Positions 37,962-48,553 of a stretch of 64,000 nt of DNA are shown piece by piece (position 1 is the first letter of the stretch; each line of letters opens with the position of its first letter). The notes beneath the pieces are model-generated. The model had not been told where the DNA came from. It did not search any database and saw only the letters and a list, made by a program, of their open reading frames with translations. A program made the translations under genes and the position numbers. The stretch is from Streptacidiphilus sp. 4-A2 (GTDB lineage Bacteria > Actinomycetota > Actinomycetes > Streptomycetales > Streptomycetaceae). Where the stretch lies: the NCBI GenBank assembly GCA_014284505.1, contig JAAFYY010000001.1:8543845-8607844 (forward strand). The letters run 5' to 3'.

Positions 37962-39793
37962 TCACTTCCGTGCGTGGTCGCGGAAGCCCCGGCCGGACTT
38001 CCGGCCCAGGCAGCCGGCCGCGACCAGGTGCTCGAGCAGCGGTGCCGGCGCCAGCCCCGGCTCGCGGAACTCGGTGTGCAGCACCTTCTCGATCGTCAGC
38101 GAGACATCCAGACCGACCACGTCCAGCAGCGCGAACGGCCCATCGGGTAGCCGCAGCCGAGCCGGATGGCGGTGTCCACGTCGTCCACCGAGGCGTAGTG
38201 CTCCTCCAGCATCCGCACCGCGTCGTTCAGGTAGGGGAACAGCAGCGCGTTCACGATGAAACCCGCCCGGTCCCCGCACACCACCGGGTGCTTGCGCACC
38301 TCCCGGCACAGCTCCAGCACGGTCGCGGTGACATCGTCGGCGGTCAGCACCGTGCCCACCACCTCCACCAGCTTCATCGCCGGGGCCGGGTTGAAGAAGT
38401 GCATCCCGATCACGTCCTGCGGCCGCCCGGTCGCCGTGGCACAGCGGATCACCGGCAGGCTGGAGGTGGTGGTCGCCAGCACCGCGCCCGGCTTGCAGAT
38501 CCGGTCCAGCGCCGCGAACAGCTGCTGCTTGACCGCCAGGTCCTCGGCCACGGCCTCCAGCACCAGATCCGCCGAGTGCAGGTCCTCCAGCGAGCCGGAG
38601 GCGGTGATCCGGCCCAGCGCCGCGTCCCGGTCCGCCTCGCTCAGCCGGCCCTTGCCGACCATCCGGTCCAGGGACTTCGCCAGCGCGGCCCGGGCCCGGT
38701 CCGCCTTCTCCTGGCTGCGGGCGACCAGCAGCACCGGGTACCCCGCCTTGGCGAAGACCTCGGCGATGCCGGTGGCCATGGTGCCCGAGCCGCACACGCC
38801 GATGCTGCGCACCTCGCGCCCGGCCGGACGCCCGGCACCGGCCTGCGCCGCCTCGGGCACCACCTGCGAGGAGCCGGGGGCGGCGTAGGTGTAGAACCCG
38901 CGTCCGCTCTTGCGTCCCAGCAGCCCGGCGGCCGACAGCTGGCCGAGCACCGGCGCGGGGCGTGCTGCAGCCGGTCGCGCGACTGCGCGTACATGGCCTC
39001 CAGCACGGTCTGCGCGGTGTCGATGCCGATCAGGTCGAGCAGCGCCAGCGGGCCCATCGGCAGACCGCAGCCGAGCCGCATGGCCGCGTCGATGTCCTCC
39101 CGGCTGGCGTAGCGCGACTCGTACATCGCAGCCGCCTGGTTCAGATAGGCGAACAGCAGCCCGTTCACGATGAAGCCGGGGCGGTCGCCGACCGCGACCG
39201 GGGACTTGCCCAGGGCCCGGGCGAACTCCGCCGCCGCCTCGGCGGCCGGCTCGGCGGTCAGCACCGTGCGCACCACCTCGACCAGCTCCATCACCGGCGC
39301 CGGGTTGAAGAAGTGCATGCCCACCACCCGCTCCGGGCGGGAGGTGGCGGCGGCGATCCGGGTCACCGACAGCGCGGTGGTGCCGGTGGCCAGCACGGTC
39401 TCCGGCGGGCAGAGCCGGTCCAGTTCGGCGAACAGCTCACGCTTGAGCTCCAGCCGCTCCGGGATCTCCTCAAGCACCAGCTGTGCCTGCGCGGCCTCGG
39501 CCAGCTCATGGGTGAAGGTGATCCGGCCCAGCAGCCCGGCCCGCTCCTCGGCGGTGATCCGGCCGCGCTCGACCGAGTACGCGGTGGCCTCCTCGATCCG
39601 CCGCCGGGCGGCCTTCGCGGCCTCGGCGTCCCGCTCGACGCCGATCACCCGGCGGCCGCTGCGGGCGGTGATCTCGGCGATCCCGGCGCCCATGGTGCCC
39701 AGGCCGACGACGGCGACGACAGGGAAGAGCCCGGGTCGGTCCGGCGGTGGGTTCAGCGGTGGGTCCGGCGGTGGGCTCGGCGTACTCAGTCAT
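37962..39793 (-). CDS. Two-module 3-hydroxyacyl-CoA dehydrogenase
   Basis: About 610 residues holding two complete 3-hydroxybutyryl/3-hydroxyacyl-CoA dehydrogenase units in tandem. Unit 1: Rossmann VGLGTMGAGIAEITARSG, MHFFNPAPVMELVEVV, GDRPGFIVNGLLFAYLN, GLLGRKSGRGFY. Unit 2: VCGSGTMATGIAEVFAKAG, MHFFNPAPAMKLVEVV, GDRAGFIVNALLFPYLN, CLGRKSGRGFRD. Both keep the catalytic His-Phe-Phe-Asn region. Likely makes or uses acetoacetyl-/3-hydroxybutyryl-CoA, feeding crotonyl-CoA to Ccr. ATG at 39793. Frame breaks near 39735, 38960 and 38145. The first 20 residues are repetitive Glu-Pro-Thr-Ala-Gly, from a 12-bp DNA repeat. Same strand as tetR. Confidence 0.9.
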
Positions 39794-40215
39794 GGGATGA
39801 CTCCTCGGGGAGCGCCGCTGCGGCCGGTCCGCTCCGGCTGGGCGCGGCAGGGGATGAGGGAGCACGGCGCGACTGAGGTCGCCGTGTGAAGGGGAAGAAG
39901 AAGCTGGAGAGCCCGCCGGTACGCGGTCCGTCCAGTTACGCGGCCTGTCCCGGGTCGAGTGACTCTCCAGTCGCCTGGATGAGTCCAGCGGGGGCCGAAC
40001 CCACCGTTGCTGCGGCTCCCGACGCCAACGGTGGTATTCCGCTCACCATACCCGGGCCCGCCGGACTCCGATAGTCCGGCAGGCCCGCTTCCTGCGCTGC
40101 TCCTTTGCCCCGGGGCCGCCCCCGGGCGCCGCCCCCGGTGCCTCCTGCCGTGCCGCCCCCTGCGCCGCCCCCGCGCCGCCTGTGCTGCCGCCTGCCGTGC
40201 CGCTCCCGGCGCGGG
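39794..40215. other. Intergenic region, very GC-rich with CCGCCCCC-type runs
   Basis: A 422-bp gap between two minus-strand genes. It must contain the promoter of the 3-hydroxyacyl-CoA dehydrogenase gene. The half near 40080-40215 is low-complexity C/G sequence with repeated CCGCC words and a direct GTGCCGC/CTGCCGC theme. I see no convincing gene, tRNA or clear terminator. Confidence 0.4.
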
Positions 40216-40755
40216 TCAGCCCCGGCCGGGCGCCGGGCGCCACAGGGTCAGCCGCTGCCAGGCGGCCAGCCCGTCCGGCACCCAGCTCCACTCCGGCAGC
40301 CGGGCGGTGAGCTCGGCCTCGGAGAGGAAGTCGTGCCAGGCGACCTCCTCCACCTGCGGTTCGACCGTGACCGGGGTCCGGGTCTCGTACACCGCGGACC
40401 ACCAGGTGTGCTCGGAGGACTCGTAGAGGAAGCGGAACAGCGGCGCCGGCGCCAGCCCGGTCACGCCCAGCTCCTCCTCCGCCTCGCGCTTGGCGGCGTC
40501 GTCGTAGCTCTCGCCCGCGCCGACCACGCCGACGAACATGTCGTACATGGAGGGGAACACCAGCTTCCGCGCGGTCCGCCGGTGCACGAAGATGCGCTCC
40601 CGCTCGTCCCGGGCGAGCACGAACACACAGCGGTGGCGCAGCCGCCGGGCGGTGGCCTCCCCGCGCGGCGCCTGGCCGACCACGCGGTCCTGCGCGTCCA
40701 CGATGTCGAGCATTTCGTCCGTGTTCAGCGGCTGCGGGGCGCCCTGGGTGCTCAT
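40216..40755 (-). CDS. NUDIX hydrolase
   Basis: Intact 179-residue protein. The NUDIX box is present: GVVGAGESYDDAAKREAEEELGV (written here in its parts G-x5-E, REAEEELG), binding Mg2+ for hydrolysis of a nucleoside diphosphate derivative. Upstream of it, HRCVFVLARDERERIFVHRR and LVFPSMYDMFVG resemble the IPP-isomerase-like NUDIX group. ATG at 40755. The substrate cannot be deduced. Stands alone, divergent from the SRPBCC gene. Confidence 0.9.
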   Translation of the reverse strand: MSTQGAPQPLNTDEMLDIVDAQDRVVGQAPRGEATARRLRHRCVFVLARDERERIFVHRRTARKLVFPSMYDMFVGVVGAGESYDDAAKREAEEELGVTGLAPAPLFRFLYESSEHTWWSAVYETRTPVTVEPQVEEVAWHDFLSEAELTARLPEWSWVPDGLAAWQRLTLWRPAPGRG

Positions 40756-40918
40756 GCGCTCATCCAAGCACGCGTCTGTGACAGTGTCAGGAGCGGCCCG
40801 GCGTGCGCCTGCTGCCGCGCCCGCCCCCGGTTTGGCCGCCGGGGCGGGCGGTGGTTGGCTTGATCCACGCATGCGGACCACGCCTTGCGAGCGCAGGGGT
40901 AGCAGGAGGAGTAGGGCC

Positions 40919-41374
40919 ATGGGCCAGGTTTACGCGGTCAGCGAGCGGGTGCTGGACGGTTCGCCGGAGCAGGTGTTCGCGGCGTTGGCCGACTACCGGA
41001 AGACCCGTCCGAGCCTGCTGCCGTCGCAGTACAGCGAGTACGAGGTGCGCGAGGGCGGCCAGGGCGCCGGAACGGTGGTGCACTGGAAGCTCCAGGCGAC
41101 CGAGAAGCGGGTGCGGGACTGCCTGTTCACCGTCACCGAGCCCTCGCCCGGGCGGCTGGTGGAGACCGACGCCAACTCCAGCATGGTGATCACCTGGACG
41201 GTCACCCCGGCCGGTACCGGCAAGTCCAAGGCCGTGGTGGAGACCACCTGGGAAGGCGCGGGCGGCATCGGCGGTTTCTTCGAGCGCACCTTCGCCCCCA
41301 AGGGCCTGGGTCGCATCAACGACGAGATCCTGGCCCGTCTGGCCGCCGCCGTCGCCGAGGGCCCGGCGGCCTGA
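40919..41374 (+). CDS. SRPBCC (START/Bet v1-like) family protein
   Basis: Intact 151-residue protein with a lipid- or hydrophobic-ligand-binding helix-grip fold. Signature parts: VYAVSERVLDGSPEQVFAAL at the N-terminus, GAGTVVHWKLQ, VTEPSPGRLVETDANS, and the C-terminal helix GRINDEILARLAAAVAE. ATG at 40919 after AGGAGGAGTAGGG. No enzyme partner nearby, so the ligand is unknown. Confidence 0.88.
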   Translation: MGQVYAVSERVLDGSPEQVFAALADYRKTRPSLLPSQYSEYEVREGGQGAGTVVHWKLQATEKRVRDCLFTVTEPSPGRLVETDANSSMVITWTVTPAGTGKSKAVVETTWEGAGGIGGFFERTFAPKGLGRINDEILARLAAAVAEGPAA

Positions 41375-41393
41375 GGCCCGGCTCCGGCAGCCG

Positions 41394-41420
41394 GTCCGGG
41401 CGTCCCCACGGCGCCCGGAC
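41394..41420 (+). terminator. Hairpin downstream of SRPBCC gene
   Basis: GTCCGGGCG at 41394-41402 and CGCCCGGAC at 41412-41420 form a perfect 9-bp stem with a 9-nt loop, about 20 nt after the SRPBCC stop. Confidence 0.7.
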
Positions 41421-41617
41421 CTGCTCTCGGACGGGTGTACCGGGCGCCCCACGGACGGGTGAACTTGGCGGCGGCGGCGCCGGGGTCCATTTCCCGCCAA
41501 GTCGACATACCGCTACAACGTCGCTGGTGACGGCGGTGTCAACCCCCGTGGCGCAGTGTCGGGGTGACCATATGACCGGTTCGAGTCGAATGCGTGCTCG
41601 CTGCAATGATCCGGGCC

Positions 41618-44128
41618 ATGTCCGTGATCGAAGCGGCCCGAACCGCGCCGGAACCGCAGAGCGAGCGCCCCCCGTCCGACCGCCCGGCCCCGCCGGAAGC
41701 CCCCGGGGGCCCGGCCGGGCCCGCCCAGCCAGAAATGACCAGACGTCAGATCCGGCTGGTGTTCGCCGGGTTGATGATGGCGCTGCTGCTCGCCGCGCTC
41801 GACCAGACCATCGTCGCCACCGCCCTGCCACGCATCGTCGGCGACCTCGACGGCCTGGAGCACATGTCCTGGGTGGTGACCGCCTATCTGCTGGCGTCCA
41901 CCGTGGTGCTGCCGGTCTACGGCAAGCTGGGGGACCTCTGGGGCGCAAGTGGGTCTTCCAGTTCGCCATCGTGGTCTTCCTGGCCGGCTCCGCGCTCTCG
42001 GGCCGGGCGGACAGCATGGACCAGCTGATCATCTTCCGGGCGGTGCAGGGCGTTGGCGGCGGCGGGCTGATGATCGGCGTCCAGGCGATCATCGCGGACC
42101 TGGTGCCCCCCGGGAGCGCGGCCGCTACATGGGCCTGATCAGCGCGGTGTTCGGGATCGCCTCGGTGGCCGGGCCGCTGCTCGGCGGCTGGTTCACCGAC
42201 GGCCCGGGCTGGCGCTGGTGCTTCTACGTCAACCTGCCGCTGGGGCTGGCCGCGCTGCTGGTGACCGGGCTGGTGCTGCGCTCGCCGCGGCCGCGCGGCC
42301 GTTCGCAGCGCCGGCCGCGGCTCGATGTCGCCGGGTCGCTGCTGCTCGCGGTCTGCGGCGTCTGCCTGGTGCTGGCCGGCAGCTGGGGCGGCAGCCAGTA
42401 CGCCTGGAGCTCGCCGGTGATCCTCGGCCTGTTCGCCGGCGCGGTGGTCACGCTGCCGCTGTTCGTGCTCGCCGAACGGTACGCGAGCGAGCCGGTGGTG
42501 CCGCTGCGACTGCTGCGGCAGAGCGTGTTCAATGTCTCCGGCGCCATCGGCGTGGTGGTCGGCGTGGCCCTCTTCGGCGCCGCCAGCTATCTGCCCAGCT
42601 TCCTGCAGATGGTGGACGGGTCCAGCGCCACCGGCTCCGGACTGCGGATGCTGCCGATGATGGGCGGGATCGTGCTCGCCTCCGTCGGCTCCGGCCAGCT
42701 GATCAGCAAGTCCGGCCGCTACCGGGCGTACCCGCTGATCGGCGGGGTGCTGTCGACCGGCGGCATGGTGCTGCTGGGCCGGCTGACGGCGCACAGCTCG
42801 TACCTGTGGCAGAGCGTGGCGATGGGCGTGCTGGGCCTCGGCGTGGGGCTGGTGCTGCCGGTGCTGGTGCTCGCGGTGCAGAACTCGGTGGATCCGGGCG
42901 ACCTGGGCGCGGCCACTTCCGCCAACAACTACCTGCGGCAGATCGGCGGTTCGGTCGGTGCCGCGGTGGTCGGCACGCTGTTCAACTCCCGGCTGGCGCA
43001 CCAGCTCTCGCTGCGGCTGCCGCACACCGGCGGGCTGCCGCCGGTGGACTCGATCACCCCCCAGCTGGTCCGCCGGATGCCCGCGCCGCTGCGGCTGGCC
43101 TATGTCGACTCCTACGCGGCCGCGCTGCCGCGGGTGTTCCTCTACCTGGCGCCGGTCCTGGTGCTGGGCTTCCTGCTCGCCTTCCTGCTCAAGGAGACAC
43201 CCTTGGTCACCCACACCGCCCCTGACTCCGGCCCCGAACCGGCGGCCGGACTGCTGACGGTCGAGATCGGCGACACGGCGGTGCCGACCCAGCCCGCACA
43301 GCAGCAGGCCCCGCAGCAGCAGGCCCCGCAGCCGGTACAGCCGCAGCAGACCCCGGGCATCCCGGTGACCGGGGCGGTACTTGAGCCGGACCGGTCGGCG
43401 GTCTCCCGGGCGGTGCTGACCCTGATCGACATGGAGGGGCGGCAGGTGGCCAGGTCGGGCAGCGGCCCGGACGGCCGCTGGGCTCTGGCCGCGCCCAGGA
43501 GCGGCAACTATGTGCTGATCGCGGCCGCCTCCGGGCACCAGCCGCAGGCGGTGACGGTCGCGGTGGGCGGGCGCCCGGTGGAGCTGGACGTGGTGCTCGG
43601 CGGCACCGGGCGGCTCAGCGGCGCGGTCCGCAGCGCCGAGGGCGCGCCGGTGCCCGGGGCGGCGGTCACACTGACCGACGACCGCGGCGAGGTGGTCAGC
43701 ACCGCGCACGCGGACTCCGACGGCGAGTACCGCTTCCGCGACCTGGTCAGCGGCCGCTACACGCTGGCCGTCAGCGCCGCGCCTACCGTCCGGCCGCGCT
43801 CGCGGTGGAGGTGTCGGCCAGCGGCGAGACCCGGCAGGACGTGGCGATGTCCGGCAGCGGCACGCTGCGCGGAACCGTGCGCACCACCAGCGGCCACGAG
43901 GTGGCCGAGGCCCGGGTCACCCTGCTGGACTCGGCCGGGACCGTGGTGGCCGCGATGACCACCGGACCGGACGGCTGCTTCCGCTTCACCGACCTGGAAC
44001 CGGGCGAGTACACGGTGATGGCCAGCGGCTACCCGCCGGTCGCCACCGCGCTGCGGATCGAGGACGGTCACACCGAGCGCGAGCTGTTCCTCTCGCACAG
44101 CGTGGACGTGGGCGAGCGCCGCTTCTAG
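41618..44128 (+). CDS. MFS (DHA2) transporter with three C-terminal carboxypeptidase-regulatory-like domains
   Basis: About 836 residues. The transporter part (roughly residues 45-530) starts MTRRQIRLVFAGLMMALLLAALDQTIVATALP and has VLPVYGKLGDLWGRKWVF-type motif A, AVQGVGGGGLMIG, FGIASVAGPLLGGWF and a 14-helix layout like DHA2 exporters. A Gln/Pro linker (PAQQQAPQQQAPQPVQPQQ) joins three beta-sandwich repeats of about 80 residues: VTGAVLEPDRSAVSRAVLTL, LSGAVRSAEGAPVPGAAVTL and LRGTVRTTSGHEVAEARVTL, each followed by a GPDG or DSDG turn and a G-Y/R-Y-T/V-L strand. Start ATG 41618. Frame breaks near 41945, 42115 and 43785. Confidence 0.88.
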
Positions 44129-44162
44129 CGCCGCGTTCCAGCGCCGCCGCGGCCCACCGGTC

Positions 44163-44201
44163 GCGGGCGACCCGCGTCCGCCCCGGACGCGGGTCGCCCG
44201 C
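44163..44201 (+). terminator. Perfect 18-bp hairpin after MFS fusion gene
   Basis: Arms 44163-44180 and 44184-44201 are exact reverse complements with a 3-nt loop, 35 nt after the stop of the MFS fusion gene and before the GT4 gene at 44275. Confidence 0.88.
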
Positions 44202-44274
44202 ACGAGTGGATCCTGTCGGCCGGGCGAGTGAGCACGTCAGCCGCGTCCGGCGGCGGCGGCCTAGGTTGAGCGCC

Positions 44275-45434
44275 GTGTCCCTGACGATCCTTCATATCTC
44301 CCAGCCCGTCGACGGCGGTGTCGCCCAGGTGGTCGCCGACCTGGTCCGCGGGCAGCTCGCCGACGGCCACCGGGTGGCCCTGGCCTGCCCGGTCGGCGGC
44401 CGGCTGGCCGCCGCGGCCGAGGCCGCAGGTGCCCGGGTGCACCCCTGGGCGGCCGGGCGCGGCCCCGGCCCCGGCCTGCCCGCGGAGGTGGCCGCGCTGC
44501 GCCGGCTGATCGCCGGGGCCGATCCGCAGCTGGTGCACCTGCACAGTGCCAAGGCCGGGCTGGCCGGTCGGCTGGCGCTGCGCGGGGCCCGGCCGACCGT
44601 CTTCCAGCCGCACGCCTGGTCCTTCGCCGCGGTCTCCGGGCCGGTGGCGGTGGCGGCCCGCGGCTGGGAGCGCTGGGCGGTCCGCTGGACCGACCGGCTG
44701 CTGTGCGTCAGCGAGCAGGAGCGCGCCGAGGGCGAGGCGGCCGGGATCCGCGGCCGCTGGCGCTCGCGCCCAACGGCCTGGACCTGGACCGCTTCGACTC
44801 CTCCCGGCTGCCCACCCAGGACCGGGCGCGGGCGATGCTGGGGCTGGACGCCGAGGGCCCGCTGGCGGTGTGCGTGGGGCGGCTGTGCCGGCAGAAGGGC
44901 CAGGACGTGCTGCTGCGGGCCTGGGCCGGGGTGCAGCGGGAGCTGCCGCAGGCGCGGCTGGCCCTGGTCGGCGACGGCCCGGACCGGGCGGCGCTGGAGC
45001 AGCTGGCGGCGCGGCTGCCGCGGCCCGACGCGGTGCGCTTCGCCGGCGCGGTCGACGATCCGCGCGACTGGTACGCGGCGGCCGACCTGATGGTGCTGCC
45101 CTCCCGCTGGGAGGGGATGGCGCTGGCCCCGCTGGAGGCGATGGCCTGTTCCCGTCCGGTACTGCTGACCGATGTGGCCGGGGCCCGCGAGTGCCTGCCC
45201 GAGGGCGCGCCGCCGCCGCTGCCGGTGGCCGACCCGGAGGCGCTGCGCCGGGCTCTGGCGGCCCGGCTCGCCGACCGTGAGGGCTGCCGCCAGGACGGGC
45301 TGCGGGCCTGGCTGGACGTCTTCGACCGGCGCGATGTGCGGCTCACCCGGGAGCGGGTGGCCAGGGTGTACGAGGAAGTGCTGACGGGATATCAACACAC
45401 CTATGGTGATAAAGGTATGACTATTAGTCATTAG
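44275..45434 (+). CDS. Family 4 glycosyltransferase
   Basis: Retaining GT-B glycosyltransferase, about 386 residues. GTG at 44275. N-terminal acceptor domain starts LTILHISQPVDGGVAQVVADL, then LVHLHSAKAGLAGRLAL and LLCVSEQERAEGE. The C-terminal nucleotide-sugar domain has AVCVGRLCRQKGQDVLL, LALVGDGPDR and the E-x7-E motif around LPSRWEGMALAPLEAMACSRPVLLTD. Frame breaks near 44757. First gene of the large polysaccharide cluster. Its last 15 codons (about 45388-45434) are AT-rich and use codons rare in this genome (ATA/AAA/ATT-type), unlike the rest of the gene. Confidence 0.87.
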
Positions 45435-45622
45435 GGTGAACAATCGGGCGCCTACTGGGAATTCAATGGGCATATGTCTGTAATGTCGCAATTGCCTGCT
45501 CGATTCCCCCGTAGTGAGCCAGCCGGGCACCGGGCGCGGCGACAGGTGCTACCTCGACCCCGCCCGTGGCGGCAGGCGGCCCTCCGAGGCCACGGACACA
45601 GAGCAGGGGAGTACGTGCGCCG
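45388..45622. promoter_or_regulatory. AT-rich island, likely promoter region of polysaccharide operon
   Basis: From about 45388 to 45510 the base composition drops sharply in GC compared with its surroundings and includes the last codons of the GT4 gene and the first 75 bp after it. The rest up to 45622 returns to high GC and contains GCAGGGGA before the next start. It probably carries the promoter and regulator sites for the sugar-transferase operon. Individual boxes are not clear. Confidence 0.4.
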
Positions 45623-47174
45623 ATGACCACCATCGACAACAACGAACTGCCGCGTCCCGGCATCGCGGCCACCACCTCCGGCCAGGGACTGCTCTCCCTT
45701 ACCCGCGGCGGAACCGGGGCCGTCCGGGGGCGCACCGCACCGGCCCGCCCCGCCGCCGGACCGCGCCGCGGCGACCGCACCGGGGTCGGCCTGCCCGCGG
45801 CGCTGCTGGCCGTCGACGCCGCCGCCGTGTTCGCCGCCGTCGCGGCCGCCGGGCACTGCGGCCCGCTCGGCGCGCTCTGGGCGGCCTGCGGGCTGTTCCC
45901 GGTGCTGGCGCTGTTCAACAGCTCCGGCGGGCTCTACCGGACCAGGCTGGTCCTCTCGGTGCTGGACGAGCTCCCCGGGCTGTGCGGCCGGGCCGCCGTC
46001 GCCGCCGCCATCGCGCTCACCCTGGAGCACTGCCTGCCCGGCCAGTGGCCGTGCGCGTTCCCCGACGGCGGCCGGCCGCTGCTGGCGCTGCTGCTGTGCC
46101 AGCTGGCGCTGGACCTGCCCGGCGGGCCGCCGTCTACGCGGTGCTGCGCCGGGCCCGGCGGCGCAGCCCCCGGCCGACGCTGATCGCCGGGGCCGGGCAG
46201 GTCGGCCGCCGGGTCGCTGCCGCGCTGCTGGAGCACCCCGAGTACGGGCTGCTCCCGGTCGGCTACATCGACTCCGAGCCGCCGAACGCCGCGCCCGCCC
46301 CCGGAGCGGCGGCGGCCGTACCGTCGGCCCGGGCCGTCCCGGTGCTCGGCGGCCCCGAGGCGCTGGACCTGGAGATCACCGGCCAGGACGTCACCGATGT
46401 GGTGATCACCTCCGGCGGCGACGACGCCGTGGCGGTGCGGACCCTGCGCACCGCCACCCGGCACGGCTGCGAGGTCTGGCTGGTGCCCGGCGCCCCCGAC
46501 TTCGGGGCCTTCGAGTTCGGCAACCGCCGGGCCGCCGTCGTCGACCACCTCTGGGGCTTTCCCTGCCTGCGGCTGGGCCAGCCGGCGATGCACCGCCCCA
46601 GCTGGGCGGTCAAGCGCTGGGTGGACGCGCTGCTGGCGGCCGGCGGCCTGCTGCTGGTCTCACCGGTGCTGGCGGCCTGCGCGCTGGCGGTCCGGCTGGA
46701 CGGCGGCCCGGGGGTGATCTTCCGCCAGGAGCGGGTGGGCCTGGACGGCCGGCCGTTCACCGTGCTCAAGTTCCGCACGCTGCGCCCCGACGACGAGAAC
46801 GAGTCGGCCACCCGCTGGAACATCTCCCAGGACCACCGGCTCGGCGCCACCGGCCGGTTCCTGCGGCGCACCTCGCTGGACGAGCTGCCGCAGCTGTGGA
46901 ACGTGGTGCGCGGCGACATGAGCCTGGTCGGTCCGCGCCCGGAACGGCCCTTCTTCGTGGCCCGGTTCAGCCACGCCTACCAGAGCTATGCCGACCGGCA
47001 CCGGGTGCCGGTCGGCATCACCGGTTTCGCCCAGGTGCACGGACTGCGCGGGACACCTCGATCGAGGACCGGACCCGCTTCGACAACTACTACATCGAGA
47101 GCTGGAGCCTGTGGCAGGACGTCAAGATCCTGCTGCGGACGCTCGCCTCGGTCCTTCGCCCCAGCGGGAGCTGA
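45623..47174 (+). CDS. Exopolysaccharide polyprenyl glycosylphosphotransferase
   Basis: Initiating transferase that moves a sugar-1-phosphate onto undecaprenyl phosphate, about 517 residues. N-terminal hydrophobic segments (ALLAVDAAAVFAAVAAAG, AAVAAAIALTLEHC), a CoA-binding-like nucleotide domain (TLIAGAGQVGRRVAAALLEHP), then the WbaP/PglC-like catalytic core: WVDALLAAGGLLLVSPVLA membrane segment, FRQERVGLDGRPFTVLKFRTL, LRRTSLDELPQLWNVVRGDM and SLVGPRPERP. ATG at 45623. Frame breaks near 46130 and 47053. The next gene starts 4 nt after its stop. Confidence 0.93.
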
Positions 47175-47178
47175 CCCG

Positions 47179-48553
47179 ATGACCCTGCTCACCACGGCCG
47201 TCCCCCGGCCGGCGCGACCGCAGTGGCAGGCGCCGCTGCCGGCGCTGCGCCGGGCGCTGCGCTCCGACCGGCTGCCGGCCGTCCTCGCCGCCGTCACCGT
47301 GCTGCTGGTCTGCCTGCCCACCGGCGGCCAGCGCAATGTCGCCGCCGCCGTCCATGTCACCCCGGCCGACGTGGCCTCGGTCGGCCTGGCCGGGGTCTGC
47401 GGGCTGCGGGTGGCCGCGGCGCTGCGCCGGGGCGCGACCGGCCTGCTGCCCCGACGGGCGGCGCTGCTCTTCGGCGGGGTGCTGCTGGCCGCCGCCACCG
47501 CCACCGCCGCCTCGCAGGACCCGGCGGTGAGCCTGTCCGGCTTCGTCCGGCTGGTCCAGGTGTTCGTGCTGGTGCCGCTGGCGGTGTGGTTCGCCCTGCG
47601 CGACCGGCGCGACCTGCGGCTGCTGCTGGCGGCGCTGATCACCGCCGCCCTGGTGGAGGGGCGGTCGGGGTCGAGCAGTACCTCACCGGCACCGGGGCCT
47701 CCTACGACGGCGGCACCGTCCGCGCCGTCGGCACCTTCGGCGCGCAGGACATCATGGCCATGTCCGCGCTGGTCAGCTATGGGCTGATCGCCGCGCTCGG
47801 GCTGGCGCTGGAGGCCCGCGCGGCCGGGCGCACCCGGCCGGCCGCGGGCTGGGGCCTGGCCGCGCTGCTGCTGGTGCCGCCGCTGGCGCTGTCCTTCAGC
47901 CGGGGCAGCTGGATCGCGACCGGCTGCGCGGTGGCGCTGGTGCTGCTGCTGACCGACGTCCGGCTGCTGCTGCGCGGCGGGGCGCTGGCGCTGGCCACCG
48001 CGGTGGTGCTGGTCGGCGGTCTCGGCCTGGGCGGCGCCAGTGTGGTCGCCCGGCTGGACAGCATCGCCTCGGTCACCGGCGGCGCGCCGGACCACTCGGT
48101 CAGCGACCGCTACGACCTGTGGGACACCGCCGGATCCATCTGGCGGCAGCACCCGGTCACCGGCGTGGGACCCAAGGAGTTCCCGCAGTTCCGGGACGCC
48201 CACGCGCCGCTGCGGCTGTCCTCGGGCAGCGACACCGCCGGCGCGGGCGCGGGCTTCAGCCGCGAACCGCTGCTCTCCCCGCACAACATGTACCTGCTGG
48301 TGCTCAGCGAGCAGGGGCTGATCGGACTGACCGCCTTCGGCGGGCTGCTGCTCGGCCTGCTCGCCGGAACCCTGCGGTACGCCCGGAGCCGCCGGGACGG
48401 CCTCGGCGCGGCCCTGCTCGGGCTGCTGGCCTGGGAGCTGGTGGACTTCCTGTACGCCGACATCGGCGGTCCCACCACCGTGCTGGTCTCCTTCCTGATC
48501 GGTCTCGCCGCCTACGGCGCGTTCGGTGCGCCCGGCGGGCCGGCGCGCCGTGA
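47179..48553 (+). CDS. O-antigen ligase/polymerase (Wzy-like) family membrane protein
   Basis: Polytopic membrane protein of about 458 residues, predicted to polymerise or transfer lipid-linked repeat units on the outer face of the membrane. Many helices: LPAVLAAVTVLLVCLP, LVQVFVLVPLAVWFAL, GWGLAALLLVPPLALSFSRG, VALVLLLTDVRLLL. The O-antigen-ligase domain signature appears as ALSFSRGSWIA and, in the large loop, HPVTGVGPKEFPQF and SPHNMYLLVLSEQG, with the conserved Arg and His. Frame breaks near 47660 and probably 48530; the TGA at 48551-48553 overlaps the next gene's GTG. Confidence 0.88.

Noticed and set aside
41316..43709. Nearly 800-codon antisense open frame opposite the second MFS gene
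   Set aside because: Low-complexity His/Gln/Arg composition; plus-strand protein has clear transporter helices.
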